From the NCBI GenBank assembly GCA_963715405.1, contig OY970239.1, positions 1,054,001-1,118,000 on the forward strand: a stretch of 64,000 nucleotides of DNA, given 5' to 3'. The first letter of the stretch is position 1. Each line of letters opens with the position of its first letter. A model generated the notes under the pieces. The model was not told where the DNA came from, searched no databases, and saw only the letters and a list, made by a program, of their open reading frames with translations. The stretch comes from JALZKA01 sp963715405. GTDB taxonomy: Bacteria > Actinomycetota > Thermoleophilia > Solirubrobacterales > 70-9. The translations under genes were made by a program, and so were the position numbers. Below are positions 15,413 to 23,864 of the stretch, one piece after another.

Positions 15413-16275
15413 CGCCCGAGCGCCGGACCACCGAAGGCCACGCGAGCGTCGAAACGCTGATGGAGGCGCTGCCTTACATCCGCGAGTTCTACGGGCGCAC
15501 GGTCGTGATCAAGTACGGCGGCGCCGCGATGTCCGACGAGGCTCTCATGGACGCGTTTGCCGCCGACATCGTGCTGCTCAAGTACGTCGGGATGAACCCC
15601 GTGGTCGTCCACGGCGGCGGCCCGGACATCACGCGCTACATGGAGCGCCTGGGCATGGAGGTCAAGTGGCACGAGGGGCTCCGCGTCTCCGATCCCGACA
15701 CGGTCGAGGTGGCGAAGATGGTCCTGCTCGGAAAGGTGAACTCCGACATCGTCAAGCGCATCAACCGCCACGGACAGCCCGCCGTCGGCCTCTCGGGCGA
15801 GGACGGCTCGATGTTCGCGGTCCGTCCCGTCGCGAACGCCGAGCACGTCGGCAACGTAGGCGAGGTGGAGCGGGTGGACGTCGACGTGATCAACCACATT
15901 GCCGCGGACTACATCCCGGTCGTTGCCTCTGCCGCCGCCGACGCACGCGGAAACTCCTACAACGTGAACGCCGACGCTGCAGCGGGCAAGGTGGCGGCGG
16001 CGCTGCGCGCCCACAAGATCATGTTCCTCACAGACGTCTCGGGTTGGCTCGGAGACCCGGGTGACGAGGACAGCCTGATCTCCTCGGCGCGCGTCGACGA
16101 GGTCGAGCGCGTCCTCGGCGAGATCGAGGGCGGGATGCGGCCGAAGCTTTCAGCCTGCGTCGAGGCTATCCGGGGCGGGGTGGGCTCGGCGCAGATCGTC
16201 GACGGCAGGCGCCCGCACTCCATCCTCCTCGAGCTGTTTACGGACGAGGGCGTGGGGACGAAGATCACGCCGTGA
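15409..16275 (+). CDS. argB: Acetylglutamate kinase
   Basis: A 288-residue amino-acid kinase that phosphorylates N-acetylglutamate, usually the arginine-feedback step. Seen are the phosphate loop VIKYGGAAMSDE, substrate loop VVHGGGPDITRYMERLGM, the NVNADAAAGKVAAAL block and the end IVDGRRPHSILLELFTDEGVGT. The N-terminal extension with VETLMEALPYIREFYG is the helix found in arginine-sensitive forms. It overlaps argJ by ATGA and argD by GTGA. Confidence 0.96.
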   Translation: MTPERRTTEGHASVETLMEALPYIREFYGRTVVIKYGGAAMSDEALMDAFAADIVLLKYVGMNPVVVHGGGPDITRYMERLGMEVKWHEGLRVSDPDTVEVAKMVLLGKVNSDIVKRINRHGQPAVGLSGEDGSMFAVRPVANAEHVGNVGEVERVDVDVINHIAADYIPVVASAAADARGNSYNVNADAAAGKVAAALRAHKIMFLTDVSGWLGDPGDEDSLISSARVDEVERVLGEIEGGMRPKLSACVEAIRGGVGSAQIVDGRRPHSILLELFTDEGVGTKITP

Positions 16276-17453
16276 CCGGCGTCGAGGAGCTTCGGCGGCT
16301 CGAGTCGCGCTACACGATGCCGACATACCTGCGCGCGGGCGTCGAGTTCGTGCGCGGCGAGGGCGCCCGTCTCTGGGACTCCGACGGTAAGGAGTACCTG
16401 GACTTCTTCTCGGGGCTCTCGGTCCACAACGCGGGGCACTGCCACCCGCGGATCGTGGCCGCGATCGCCGAGCAGGCGGCCGTCTTCAACGGATCGTCCA
16501 ACCTCTATCTCTCGGAGCCCGCGCTACGCCTCGCCGAGCAACTGTCCGAATCGTCCCTCGGCGGCAAGGCCTTCCTCTGCAACTCGGGCGCCGAAGCGTC
16601 GGAGTGTGCGATCAAGCTGGCCCGAAAGCATGCCCGGGCCCGAGGCGTCGAGAGCCCTGAAGTCGTCAGCCTCGACGGCGGCTTTCACGGCCGCACGCTG
16701 GGCGCGCTCGCCGCGACGCCGAAGCTGGCCGACGAGGGCCGCTTCGGCCCCCTGCCGCGCGGCTTTATCGCCGTGCCTCGCGACGATGCGGGCGCCTTGC
16801 GTCAGGCGATCGGGCCGGCAACGGCAGCGGTGATGATCGAGCCGATTCAGGGCGAGGCGGGGATCTTCCCGATCGCAGATGCAGTGCTTGCGGCAGCGCG
16901 CGAGGCGTGCAACGAGACCGGTGCACTCCTCGTCTTCGACGAGGTTCAGGCGGGGATGGGGAGGACCGGCAGCCTCTGGGCGCATGAGCAGCTTCCCGTA
17001 CGCCCCGACCTCATGACGGCGGCCAAGGCGCTTGGCGGGGGTCTGCCGGTCGGCGCCGTGGTCACCACGCCCGAGCTGGGGGAGACCTTCGAGCCGGGCG
17101 ACCATGGCACGACCTTCGGCGGCGGCCCCGTGGGCGCATCGGCGGCACTGGCCGCTCTCGATGTGATCGGCGACGAGGCGCTCCTTGCAAACGTCCGGGA
17201 GCGAGGAGGTCAGCTCATGAGCGGACTCGGGGAGATCGAAGGGGTCGCCGAGGTGCGCGGTCGCGGGCTCATGGTGGGCCTCACGCTCGCGGAAGGGCTC
17301 GATGCGCCCGCGGTCCGGGACCGCTGCCTCGAGGCGGGCCTCGTCCTCAACTGCCCGGGCGCTGGCATGCTGCGGCTCCTGCCGCCGCTGATCGTGAGCG
17401 CCGACCAGGCCGAAGAGGGCCTGACCATCCTCCGCCGGACTCTCGCGCCGTAG
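16272..17453 (+). CDS. argD: Acetylornithine aminotransferase
   Basis: A 393-residue class III PLP aminotransferase that converts N-acetylglutamate semialdehyde to N-acetylornithine. Characteristic blocks are FLCNSGAEASECAIKLARK, GGFHGRTLGALAAT, VFDEVQAGMGRTG (Asp contacting the PLP ring nitrogen) and TAAKALGGGLPVGA, whose Lys near residue 250 binds PLP. GTG 16272 overlaps the argB stop. It is the last gene of the trmH-pheST-argCJBD run; argG is 25 kb away and argF/argH are not in the window. Confidence 0.95.
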   Translation: MTGVEELRRLESRYTMPTYLRAGVEFVRGEGARLWDSDGKEYLDFFSGLSVHNAGHCHPRIVAAIAEQAAVFNGSSNLYLSEPALRLAEQLSESSLGGKAFLCNSGAEASECAIKLARKHARARGVESPEVVSLDGGFHGRTLGALAATPKLADEGRFGPLPRGFIAVPRDDAGALRQAIGPATAAVMIEPIQGEAGIFPIADAVLAAAREACNETGALLVFDEVQAGMGRTGSLWAHEQLPVRPDLMTAAKALGGGLPVGAVVTTPELGETFEPGDHGTTFGGGPVGASAALAALDVIGDEALLANVRERGGQLMSGLGEIEGVAEVRGRGLMVGLTLAEGLDAPAVRDRCLEAGLVLNCPGAGMLRLLPPLIVSADQAEEGLTILRRTLAP

Positions 17454-17464
17454 CTTGCTTTCGC

Positions 17465-17470
17465 TAGCGT
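17465..17470 (+). promoter_or_regulatory. -10 box (TAGCGT) seven bases before the 17478 start
   Basis: The spacing TANNNT-N7-ATG fits a leaderless transcript, the same arrangement as at 26853 and 50743. Confidence 0.4.
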
Positions 17471-17477
17471 CGTAGGC

Positions 17478-17921
17478 ATGAGCGACGACCCCACTCGCCA
17501 CATGCCCGCCGGGCCCGACCCGCGGGATCCGCAATACCCCGTCGATCCGCCGCCCGAAGAGCCGCCCGGCGGCGGTATGGGTTCGGGCGCGAAGGCAGCG
17601 CTCATCCTCCTCGCTGCGCTGGTGATCGGCCTAGGAGTCGCGTTCGCGGTCATCGCGGCCCGCGACGACGGCGACGACGATTCGACTTCGACCTCGAGCT
17701 CCTCGACTACTTCCAGCTCGACCACCTCGTCGTCGACGACTACGACCGAGGACGCGGCACCGCCACCCGAGCCGCCACCCGTGGACCCGCCCTCAGAAGA
17801 GCCGCCCCCGGACGAGGAAGAGCCCCCGGAGGAAGAGGAGTCCGGAGGGGGCCAGGAGCCTCCAGGAAACGGGTCCGAAGATCCCCCGGTGGAGCTCGGC
17901 GGGGGCGGGATCAGCCCGTAA
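17478..17921 (+). CDS. Single-pass membrane protein with Ser/Thr and Pro/Glu-rich tail
   Basis: A 147-residue protein of unknown function. Residues 1-38 are Pro-rich and soluble, 40-61 form one membrane helix (AALILLAALVIGLGVAFAVI), followed by an acidic patch (RDDGDDD), a Ser/Thr run of about 25 residues and a long Pro/Glu/Gly-rich segment to the end. The topology is probably cytoplasmic N-terminus with a disordered, possibly glycosylated extracellular tail. It sits between argD and a CelD-like gene with only 22-24 bp gaps but has its own -10 box. Low complexity prevents family assignment. Confidence 0.75.
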   Translation: MSDDPTRHMPAGPDPRDPQYPVDPPPEEPPGGGMGSGAKAALILLAALVIGLGVAFAVIAARDDGDDDSTSTSSSSTTSSSTTSSSTTTTEDAAPPPEPPPVDPPSEEPPPDEEEPPEEEESGGGQEPPGNGSEDPPVELGGGGISP

Positions 17922-17931
17922 GAGCGCCGTC

Positions 17932-17937
17932 TATCGT
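17932..17937 (+). promoter_or_regulatory. -10 box (TATCGT) six bases before the 17944 start
   Basis: TANNNT-N6-ATG, consistent with a leaderless transcript for the CelD-like gene. Confidence 0.4.
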
Positions 17938-17943
17938 CCTCGC

Positions 17944-19020
17944 ATGCGCGTCGAGATCCTGAAGCTCGAAAGCATCTCGGCGGAGGAGCACGAGCGTTGG
18001 CGCGCCCTTGCTCAAGTTGCGCTGGAACCCAATCCGTTTTTTGAGCCCGAGCTTGTCCTTTCGGCTCACCGTACCTTGGGGCGCGGCTCCCGCGGCCTCG
18101 CCGTGGCCAGTGACGAACGCGGCTGGCTTGCGTGCCTGCCGATCCACCGGCCGCGCACCTGGCACCGATTGCCGCTCCCAGGAATCGCCGCCTGGCACCA
18201 CCCATATAGCTTCCTGGGGACGCCGCTTGTCTCCGAGCGTTCGCCGAAGGAGGCGCTGACCGCGCTCCTCCAGCATCTCCTACGGTTGCCGCGAGCGATG
18301 TTCCTCGGCCTCGATCTCGTCCATCGCGACGGACTCGTCGCAGAGGCTCTCGCCGCGGCGACCGAGGCGGCAGAGGCGCGCCTCGTCAGGCACAGCGAGC
18401 ACGAGCGGGCGCAGCTCAACCGAAACGATGCGAATCCTGCGATCGAGCTCGCGCTCAGCCCGAAGCACAGGCGAAACTTCGAGCGCCTGCGCAGACGCCT
18501 CGAATCCGAGCTGGGGGAGCCGCTTGAGGTGCGCGACCGCAGCGGGGACCCGGAAGCGGTCGAGGCATTCCTCGAGCTCGAGGCGGCCGGATGGAAGGGA
18601 AAGGCCGGGACAGCGTTCTCGACGTTGGAAAGTCATGACGACTTCTTCCGCTCCGTCGCCTCAGAGCTTGCCGTTTTGGGACGTCTCGAGCTCTTGTCGC
18701 TTGAGACCGGCGACGGACCGCTGGCGATGAAGTGCAACGTCCGCGCCGGGAACGGTTCGTTCTGCGTCAAGATCGCCTACGACGAGCGCTGGGCGAGGTA
18801 CTCTCCCGGCGTGCAACTCGAGATCGAGAACGTCAGCAGGTTTCGCGGAGATTCGAAGCTCAACTGGATGGATTCCTGCGCGGGACCGAACAACGAGATG
18901 ATCAATCGCCTCTGGGCGGATCGGCGCCCGATCGTCAACCTGGCGGCGTGCAGACGCAGCCCGCGAGGGCGATTTGCCGAGGTCGCCATCGCGGCATCCA
19001 GGCGAGTCCGGACCGCGTGA
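17944..19020 (+). CDS. CelD/BcsL-like GNAT-fold acyltransferase
   Basis: A 358-residue protein of the double-GNAT (FemAB/CelD-like, GNAT_6) group. The recognisable middle block LSPKHRRNFERLRRRLESE, then FLELEAAGWKGKAGTAF and the C-terminal acceptor block ARYSPGVQLEIENVSRF, are typical. Proteins of this group occur in cellulose and exopolysaccharide clusters and are thought to acylate sugars or lipids from acyl-CoA; the actual reaction is not established. It is followed after 7 bases by a JmjC-type oxygenase, suggesting a two-gene unit. A second CelD-like protein is encoded at 34131. Confidence 0.8.
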   Translation: MRVEILKLESISAEEHERWRALAQVALEPNPFFEPELVLSAHRTLGRGSRGLAVASDERGWLACLPIHRPRTWHRLPLPGIAAWHHPYSFLGTPLVSERSPKEALTALLQHLLRLPRAMFLGLDLVHRDGLVAEALAAATEAAEARLVRHSEHERAQLNRNDANPAIELALSPKHRRNFERLRRRLESELGEPLEVRDRSGDPEAVEAFLELEAAGWKGKAGTAFSTLESHDDFFRSVASELAVLGRLELLSLETGDGPLAMKCNVRAGNGSFCVKIAYDERWARYSPGVQLEIENVSRFRGDSKLNWMDSCAGPNNEMINRLWADRRPIVNLAACRRSPRGRFAEVAIAASRRVRTA

Positions 19021-19027
19021 GGGAGTC

Positions 19028-19894
19028 GTGAGCGAGCGAGCCCTCCAATTCGACCCGGAGGCGTTCGACGACGCGTTCGCAAAGCGGCCGCTCGCCGTCT
19101 CCCACGGCCTCACCCGGGAGCCTCTTCTTTCGCTCGAGTCTGTTGCCGAGCTTGCCGAGCGCCTTCCCGAGGACCAGATCGAGCACAACGTGGGTGCGGT
19201 GTCCGAGGTCGAGGCAGGTGGCGAGGTACCGCGGCTCGACCTCCCACCCGCCGAAATCGCACGGGGGATTGAGCACAACGGCTGCTGGATGGTCTTGAAG
19301 AGGATCGAAACCGACGCCAGGTATCGCGAGCTCTTGGACGATGCACTCGCTGAGGCGACGGCTCGCGTGGCCGGCCGCGAGGGCGAGGTGACTCGCCGCG
19401 AGGGCTTCATCTTCCTCTCTTCTTCAAACTCGACGACGCCGGTCCACATAGACCCCGAGCACAACTTCCTCCTCCAGGTTCGCGGATCCAAGTCGATGAC
19501 GATTGCGAGCTTTGCCAGCCCAGAGACCGAGCAGCACGAGCTCGAGCGCTACTACGCCGGGGGGCACCGAAACCTCGACCAGCTTCCGGATGAAGGCACC
19601 GAGTACCGCCTTGGGCCGGGGGATGGCGTCTACGTACCCGTCCACGCACCGCACTGGGTGAAGACCGAGGGCGAGGTCTCAGTGTCGCTCTCGGTGACGT
19701 TTTACACCGAGCACGCCGAGCGGGCAGGTGTGGTTCACGCAGTCAATGCGCGCCTCCGCAGGCTGCGGCTCTCGCCGTCGGCCCCGGGACGGAGCTCGGG
19801 AGTGGATCGCTTGAAGGCCGGCGCGTGGACTGGCGCCCGCCGCGCCGTCTCCGCAGGGCGAACGAGGGCCAGGGCGCAGCGAAACGGAAGCTGA
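19028..19894 (+). CDS. JmjC/cupin-like Fe(II)- and 2-oxoglutarate-dependent oxygenase
   Basis: A 288-residue protein with a cupin_8/JmjC signature. The metal facial triad is His140-x-Asp142 in TTPVHIDPEHNFLLQVRGSK and a distal His at 206 or 209 in YVPVHAPHWV; the Lys in RGSK (155) is positioned to bind 2-oxoglutarate. Such bacterial enzymes hydroxylate proteins or small molecules. The C-terminal 40 residues are Arg-rich and probably disordered. GTG 19028 follows the CelD-like stop by 7 bases; the longer upstream frame overlaps that gene and is not credible. The substrate is unknown. Confidence 0.78.
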   Translation: MSERALQFDPEAFDDAFAKRPLAVSHGLTREPLLSLESVAELAERLPEDQIEHNVGAVSEVEAGGEVPRLDLPPAEIARGIEHNGCWMVLKRIETDARYRELLDDALAEATARVAGREGEVTRREGFIFLSSSNSTTPVHIDPEHNFLLQVRGSKSMTIASFASPETEQHELERYYAGGHRNLDQLPDEGTEYRLGPGDGVYVPVHAPHWVKTEGEVSVSLSVTFYTEHAERAGVVHAVNARLRRLRLSPSAPGRSSGVDRLKAGAWTGARRAVSAGRTRARAQRNGS

Positions 19895-19918
19895 GCACCG
19901 CTCTATCCTGCGCTGCCT

Positions 19919-21337
19919 ATGAGCGCAGGGAGGGGCAACGAGCTTCGACGGGTCGCCCAGAGCTTCTCGCCCGCTCCGGGGGACGGGCTCGACCCGCTGC
20001 TTTCCCGCCGCCTTTTCCTCCAGCGGGGCGTAGCGGCTGCGGGACTCATGATCGCGGGTCCGTCGGCCCTCTTGAGCGCATGCAGCGATGGCGGCGAAGA
20101 GGGACCCGAGGTCGGTTATGGGCCGCTTGCTAAAGCCGGCCCCGAGCTCGAGCTGCCTGAGGGCTTTCGCTACGAGGTGATCTCGCGCGAGGGACGCCGG
20201 ATGGCAGACGGGCTTCCCACGCCGGGAATTCCCGACGGCATGTCCGCCTTCCCCAGTGCCGACGGCAAGGTCGTCCTCGTCAGAAACCATGAGCTCTTCG
20301 ACCCCGGCGCTCCGATCGGGCGTGAGCGCGCGTACGACGCTCTGGGCCAGGGCGGGGTCACGACGCTCGTCTTCGACCCAGCGCGCGAACGCACGGTTGA
20401 TGAGGGTCTCGTGCTCAACGGCACCGAGAAGAACTGCGCCGGGGGGCCAACGCCGTGGCTTTCTTGGCTGAGCTGCGAAGAGTCGACGGCCGGGCTCGAA
20501 GCGGGGTTCAGCCGCGCACATGGATACGTCTTCGAGGTCCCCGCCGCGGCACGCGGGCCGGTCGACCCAGTGCCGCTCAAGGCGATGGGGCGCTTCATGC
20601 ACGAAGCGTGCGCGGTCGATCCGCGCGACGGGTCGATCTACATGACCGAGGACACGAAAGAGACCGACGGCTTCTACAGATTTACACCGCGAAGGCCCGG
20701 CTCGCTTCAGGCGGGAGGCACCCTGGAGATGCTTCGTGTGAGCGGCGAGCCCGAATACGACACGCGAACGGGACAGCGCGTTGGGGAGGCGCTGCCGACG
20801 GAATGGGTGCCGATCGCCGACGCCGACCCCGCGGATGCCGAGCGCAATCCACACGCGGTGTTCGAGCAGGGCCTCGCGCGCGGCGGCGCGATCTTCAGGT
20901 CCCTCGAGGGGATTTGGTGGAAGACGGACCGCCTTTTCATGTCGGCGTCGATCGCGGGAGACGCCGAGCTTGGACAGATCTGGCAGTACCGCCCGCTCGA
21001 TCGCGGGCGCGGGGAGCTCAAGCTCATCGCGGAGTCAGACTCAGCGGAGCTCCTCGACGGCCCCGACAACATGACCGCCAGGTCCGGCGGAGCGATCCTC
21101 GTCTGCGAGGACGGAGACGGCATCGCGGACGCGGACAACTACCTGCGTGGCGTCACCCCGGACGGGGAGGTGTTTCCCTTCGCGCGAAATCTCGTTTCTT
21201 CCGTCGCCAAGGGTGAAGAGCACGCCGAGTTCGCAGGGGCAACCTTCGCTCCAGACGGCAGCTGGCTTTTCGTCAGCATCCAACATCCCGGGACGACCTT
21301 TGCCATCACCGGGCCGTGGGAGCGCGGTCCGTTCTGA
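19919..21337 (+). CDS. PhoX/DUF839 family Tat lipoprotein, probable alkaline phosphatase
   Basis: A 472-residue exported protein. It has a twin-arginine signal (SRRLFLQRGVAAAG, about 29-42) ending in a lipobox LLSAC with Cys55, so it should be lipid-anchored outside. The body matches the PhoX-type beta-propeller phosphatases (PDGMSAFPSADGKVVLVRNHE, TEKNCAGGPTPWLSWLSCEES, GRFMHEACAVDPRDGSIYMTED). PhoX enzymes use calcium and iron to release phosphate from esters. A TATCCT box lies nine bases before the ATG. The last 32 bases overlap the convergent membrane gene. Confidence 0.82.
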   Translation: MSAGRGNELRRVAQSFSPAPGDGLDPLLSRRLFLQRGVAAAGLMIAGPSALLSACSDGGEEGPEVGYGPLAKAGPELELPEGFRYEVISREGRRMADGLPTPGIPDGMSAFPSADGKVVLVRNHELFDPGAPIGRERAYDALGQGGVTTLVFDPARERTVDEGLVLNGTEKNCAGGPTPWLSWLSCEESTAGLEAGFSRAHGYVFEVPAAARGPVDPVPLKAMGRFMHEACAVDPRDGSIYMTEDTKETDGFYRFTPRRPGSLQAGGTLEMLRVSGEPEYDTRTGQRVGEALPTEWVPIADADPADAERNPHAVFEQGLARGGAIFRSLEGIWWKTDRLFMSASIAGDAELGQIWQYRPLDRGRGELKLIAESDSAELLDGPDNMTARSGGAILVCEDGDGIADADNYLRGVTPDGEVFPFARNLVSSVAKGEEHAEFAGATFAPDGSWLFVSIQHPGTTFAITGPWERGPF

Positions 21338-22373
21338 GCCCAGGTAGGCGAGCTTCCCCCTCGTCGGCTCGGATCAGGAGGAAGAGCGCGGCCAAGAGGA
21401 GGCAGGAGCCGGCCGACTCCAAGAGCTCCTCCATGGCGCTGAAGACGTCGCTGTCTCCGACGACGTCGACGAGTTGGCTGAACGCAAAGCAGGCTGCGGC
21501 GACGATGTAGAGCGCACGCGGCCCCGGGAAGCGCGCGGCCGCCCTGTAGGTGGCAAGGAACAGGACCGCACCAGTGAGGGCGATCGGCGCGAGCACGACC
21601 TTCGCGTTGATCTCGAGCTCTGACTGCACGCGTTCGTGGAATCCGATGGACTCGTCGATCCCGAGGAACGCGAGAAAAAGGGCGAACCCGAGCCACCAGC
21701 GCGGATCGATGCCTCCGATACGCGCCGACCAGGCCAGGGCGCTCAGGAGAGCCGCCCCCAGCAGGACAGCACCGTTGAAGTACTGCGGGTATGCCCCCTC
21801 GTGGTTGATGACGAGCGCATCTATGGGCAGGTCTGCCAAAAGCACGACGGCACCCAACCCGCACACCGCAAGATAGGCCAGAGCGAGCGCGAGCGCGCCA
21901 CCACGGGGGTCGATCTTGCGGACCTGCCGGATGAGGCGCGGCGCCACTTCGCCATGGGCCGGCGAATCCATGCTCGTCCTGAGCCTTTGATGCGCGACGA
22001 CGACCAGCACCGCCGCGAAGGCGAGAATCACCGCGACGACAAGTGCGATCCTTCGATCGGAGACGCCCGCTTCCAACAGCACCCGCTGCGGTAACCCCGC
22101 GAGCTGGGCCAGGGCCGTGCCCGCGAAGAGCGCAGCCGGAGCCGACATCCCCCGAGTCCAAAAGATCAATGCCGCGATGCCGAAGAGAAACGCGGCAACC
22201 AGCGATGGGATCCCGGTCGGGCTCTCGAAGATGAACACGTCGCCGACCGCGCGGTCGGCAGCGAGCAACCCGAGCACCAGGAGGCACGCGATCGCTAGGA
22301 CTCCGAACGAAGGCATCGCTGCCAGCACGGCCCCGAGGTCGGCTCGCGCCGTGGTCTTTCCGTCTCCTTGCAT
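21306..22373 (-). CDS. Polytopic membrane protein of unknown function
   Basis: A 355-residue protein from ATG 22373 (a longer frame reaches 22442 but would overlap the divergent glycosyltransferase start). About nine hydrophobic helices are visible, for example FGVLAIACLLVLGLLAAD and LVVAVILAFAAVLVVVAH. An acidic/His motif DESIGFHERVQSELEIN sits between helices, recalling small membrane hydrolases or sensors, but I do not recognise the family. It is divergent from the GT4 gene (52 bp apart) and its end overlaps the PhoX gene by 32 bp. Confidence 0.75.
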   Translation of the reverse strand: MQGDGKTTARADLGAVLAAMPSFGVLAIACLLVLGLLAADRAVGDVFIFESPTGIPSLVAAFLFGIAALIFWTRGMSAPAALFAGTALAQLAGLPQRVLLEAGVSDRRIALVVAVILAFAAVLVVVAHQRLRTSMDSPAHGEVAPRLIRQVRKIDPRGGALALALAYLAVCGLGAVVLLADLPIDALVINHEGAYPQYFNGAVLLGAALLSALAWSARIGGIDPRWWLGFALFLAFLGIDESIGFHERVQSELEINAKVVLAPIALTGAVLFLATYRAAARFPGPRALYIVAAACFAFSQLVDVVGDSDVFSAMEELLESAGSCLLLAALFLLIRADEGEARLPGLRTDRAPTAR

Positions 22374-22425
22374 CGGGGCATCTTCCCACGCGCCCAGGCG
22401 GCGCCGGCGGATATCGTCGCCGCCC

Positions 22426-23628
22426 GTGCGGATCCTGATCATCAGTCAGTACTTCACCCCTGAGCTCACCGCCGCCTCACTTCGGTGGCATCCGCTCGCC
22501 GCAGGGCTGGCGCGCTCGGGCCACGACGTCGAGGTCATCTGCGAAGTCCCCAATCATCCCGGGGGGGTCAAGCAACCCGGCTATGCGGGATTCGCGCACC
22601 AGCGCGAGCTCGACGGTTTTTGGGCAACCTACGTCTGGGTCCATGCGAGCGAGTCGAAGCGCGCGCGCCACCGCCTGGCCTCGTACGCGACCTTCGCCGC
22701 AAGCGCGGCTGTCCGGGCGGGCTTTACGGCCGGGCGACCCGACGTCGTCGTCGCAACCTCGCCGCCGCTGTCGGTAGGGGCTGTGGGCGCACTGGTCGCA
22801 ACCAGGCACCGCGTGCCCTGGGTTTTCGACGTCCGCGACCTTTGGCCCGAGGTCGCTGTTGCCCTCGGCGAGCTTTCCGAGGGGCGCGTCCTGCGGGCGG
22901 CGGAGCGGCTCGAGCGCCGCCTTTACGCCAGCGCGAGCGCGATCACGACGCCAACCGAGCCGTTTGCCGAGCAGATCCGCTTGCGCACGGACGACGCTCG
23001 GAAGGTCCACGTACTTCCCAACGGCACCACCGAGGCGTGGCTCAGCGTGGGAGAGGAGACGGTTCTGCGCACGGACGTAGGCCTCCCGGATGACCGCTTC
23101 GTCTGGACATACGTCGGCAACGTCGGCCTCTCGCAGGACCTCGAGACCGCGCTGGCGGCGGCCGGCCTCCTGGGCGACGGCTTCGAGCTTCAGATCGTCG
23201 GTGACGGTTCCGTGAGGCGCCGCCTCGAAGAGCAAGCGATCCGCCTTCCGGGCAACGTCGTCTTCAGGGGCATGCTCCCGTCCCGCGAGGCCTCGCGAGT
23301 GATGCGGGCCTCGGACGCCGTCCTCGTCTCGCTGGCGGATCGCCCCGAGCTGGGCAGGTCGATCCCGGTCAAGCTCTACGACTCGTGCGCCATCGGGCGC
23401 CCGATCGTGCTCGCAGCGCCGGGTGAGCCTTGCCGGATTGCAGAGCGAGAGGGCCTGGCCCTCGTGACCGCTCCCGGTGATCCGGAAGCCTTGGCCACTG
23501 CGGTGCGCCGTCTCCGCGGCGACTCAGAGCTTGGTGAGCGCATCGCCGCGGCCGCTAGGGACTTCGCAACCCGGCACGTGCGCACGAATGAGGTCGAACC
23601 ACTCGAGGCGATTCTCGCGCGGCTCTGA
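22426..23628 (+). CDS. GT4-type glycosyltransferase (WbuB-like)
   Basis: A 400-residue GT-B glycosyltransferase. N-terminal domain: MRILIISQYFTPELTAASLR (start GTG 22426) with the disordered acceptor loop and VPWVFDVRDLWPEVAVALGE typical of WbuB/WcaI-type enzymes. The C-terminal nucleotide-sugar domain has FVWTYVGNVGLSQDLETALA, FRGMLPSREASRVMRASDAV and KLYDSCAIGRPIVLAAPGE. It likely adds a sugar to a lipid-linked glycan at the inner face of the membrane. It opens the exopolysaccharide region and is divergent from a membrane protein gene. Confidence 0.85.
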   Translation: MRILIISQYFTPELTAASLRWHPLAAGLARSGHDVEVICEVPNHPGGVKQPGYAGFAHQRELDGFWATYVWVHASESKRARHRLASYATFAASAAVRAGFTAGRPDVVVATSPPLSVGAVGALVATRHRVPWVFDVRDLWPEVAVALGELSEGRVLRAAERLERRLYASASAITTPTEPFAEQIRLRTDDARKVHVLPNGTTEAWLSVGEETVLRTDVGLPDDRFVWTYVGNVGLSQDLETALAAAGLLGDGFELQIVGDGSVRRRLEEQAIRLPGNVVFRGMLPSREASRVMRASDAVLVSLADRPELGRSIPVKLYDSCAIGRPIVLAAPGEPCRIAEREGLALVTAPGDPEALATAVRRLRGDSELGERIAAAARDFATRHVRTNEVEPLEAILARL

Positions 23629-23660
23629 CCGTTCCGCGCCTGGGAGACGCACGGCGCTCA

Positions 23661-23695
23661 ACAAACGTCCAGGCCGGCGTCTGAACAAACGTCCA
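23661..23695 (+). promoter_or_regulatory. Paired direct repeat ACAAACGTCCA upstream of riboswitch 1
   Basis: Two exact copies (23661-23671 and 23685-23695) with a 24-bp period. The same pair, slightly diverged, has the same 24-bp period before the second riboswitch (25163-25173, 25187-25197). It is followed by a conserved block ending in CCCGATCTAG (first copy about 23731-23741). Probably a regulator-binding site and promoter. Confidence 0.45.
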
Positions 23696-23765
23696 AACCT
23701 GCACGGAATCCTGCACGGCTGAGCTCGCCGCCCGATCTAGAGGAGGACGCAAGTGCCCGGGTCAC

Positions 23766-23862
23766 CGGGCTGAAACGACAAAGGCAAACCCGTCGTGAGG
23801 CGGGGACGCAAAGCCAGAGGTCTCGCACCCAGCGAGATGGCTCAGCCGCCGAAAGGAGCCCG
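23766..23862 (+). ncRNA. c-di-GMP-I (GEMM) riboswitch controlling lyase copy 1
   Basis: The GEMM aptamer core is present: GGCAAACC (23783-23790), the receptor strand GGGACGCAAAGCC (23803-23815), and a second arm closed by TCTCGC (23821-23826) and GCGAGA (23832-23837), then CAGCCGCCGAAAGGAG. The outer helix CGGGCT (23766-23771)/AGCCCG (23857-23862) includes part of the Shine-Dalgarno GGAG (23855-23858) of the lyase. Ligand binding, which stabilises this helix, should therefore hide the ribosome-binding site (OFF switch); this direction is inference. Ligand choice between c-di-GMP and cyclic AMP-GMP was not resolved by eye. Confidence 0.85.
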
Positions 23863-23864
23863 AG

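Noticed and set aside
22117..22425. Longer N-terminus of the first glycosyltransferase
   Set aside because: This part is antisense to the membrane protein gene and lacks homology; GTG 22426 gives the family start MRILIISQYF.
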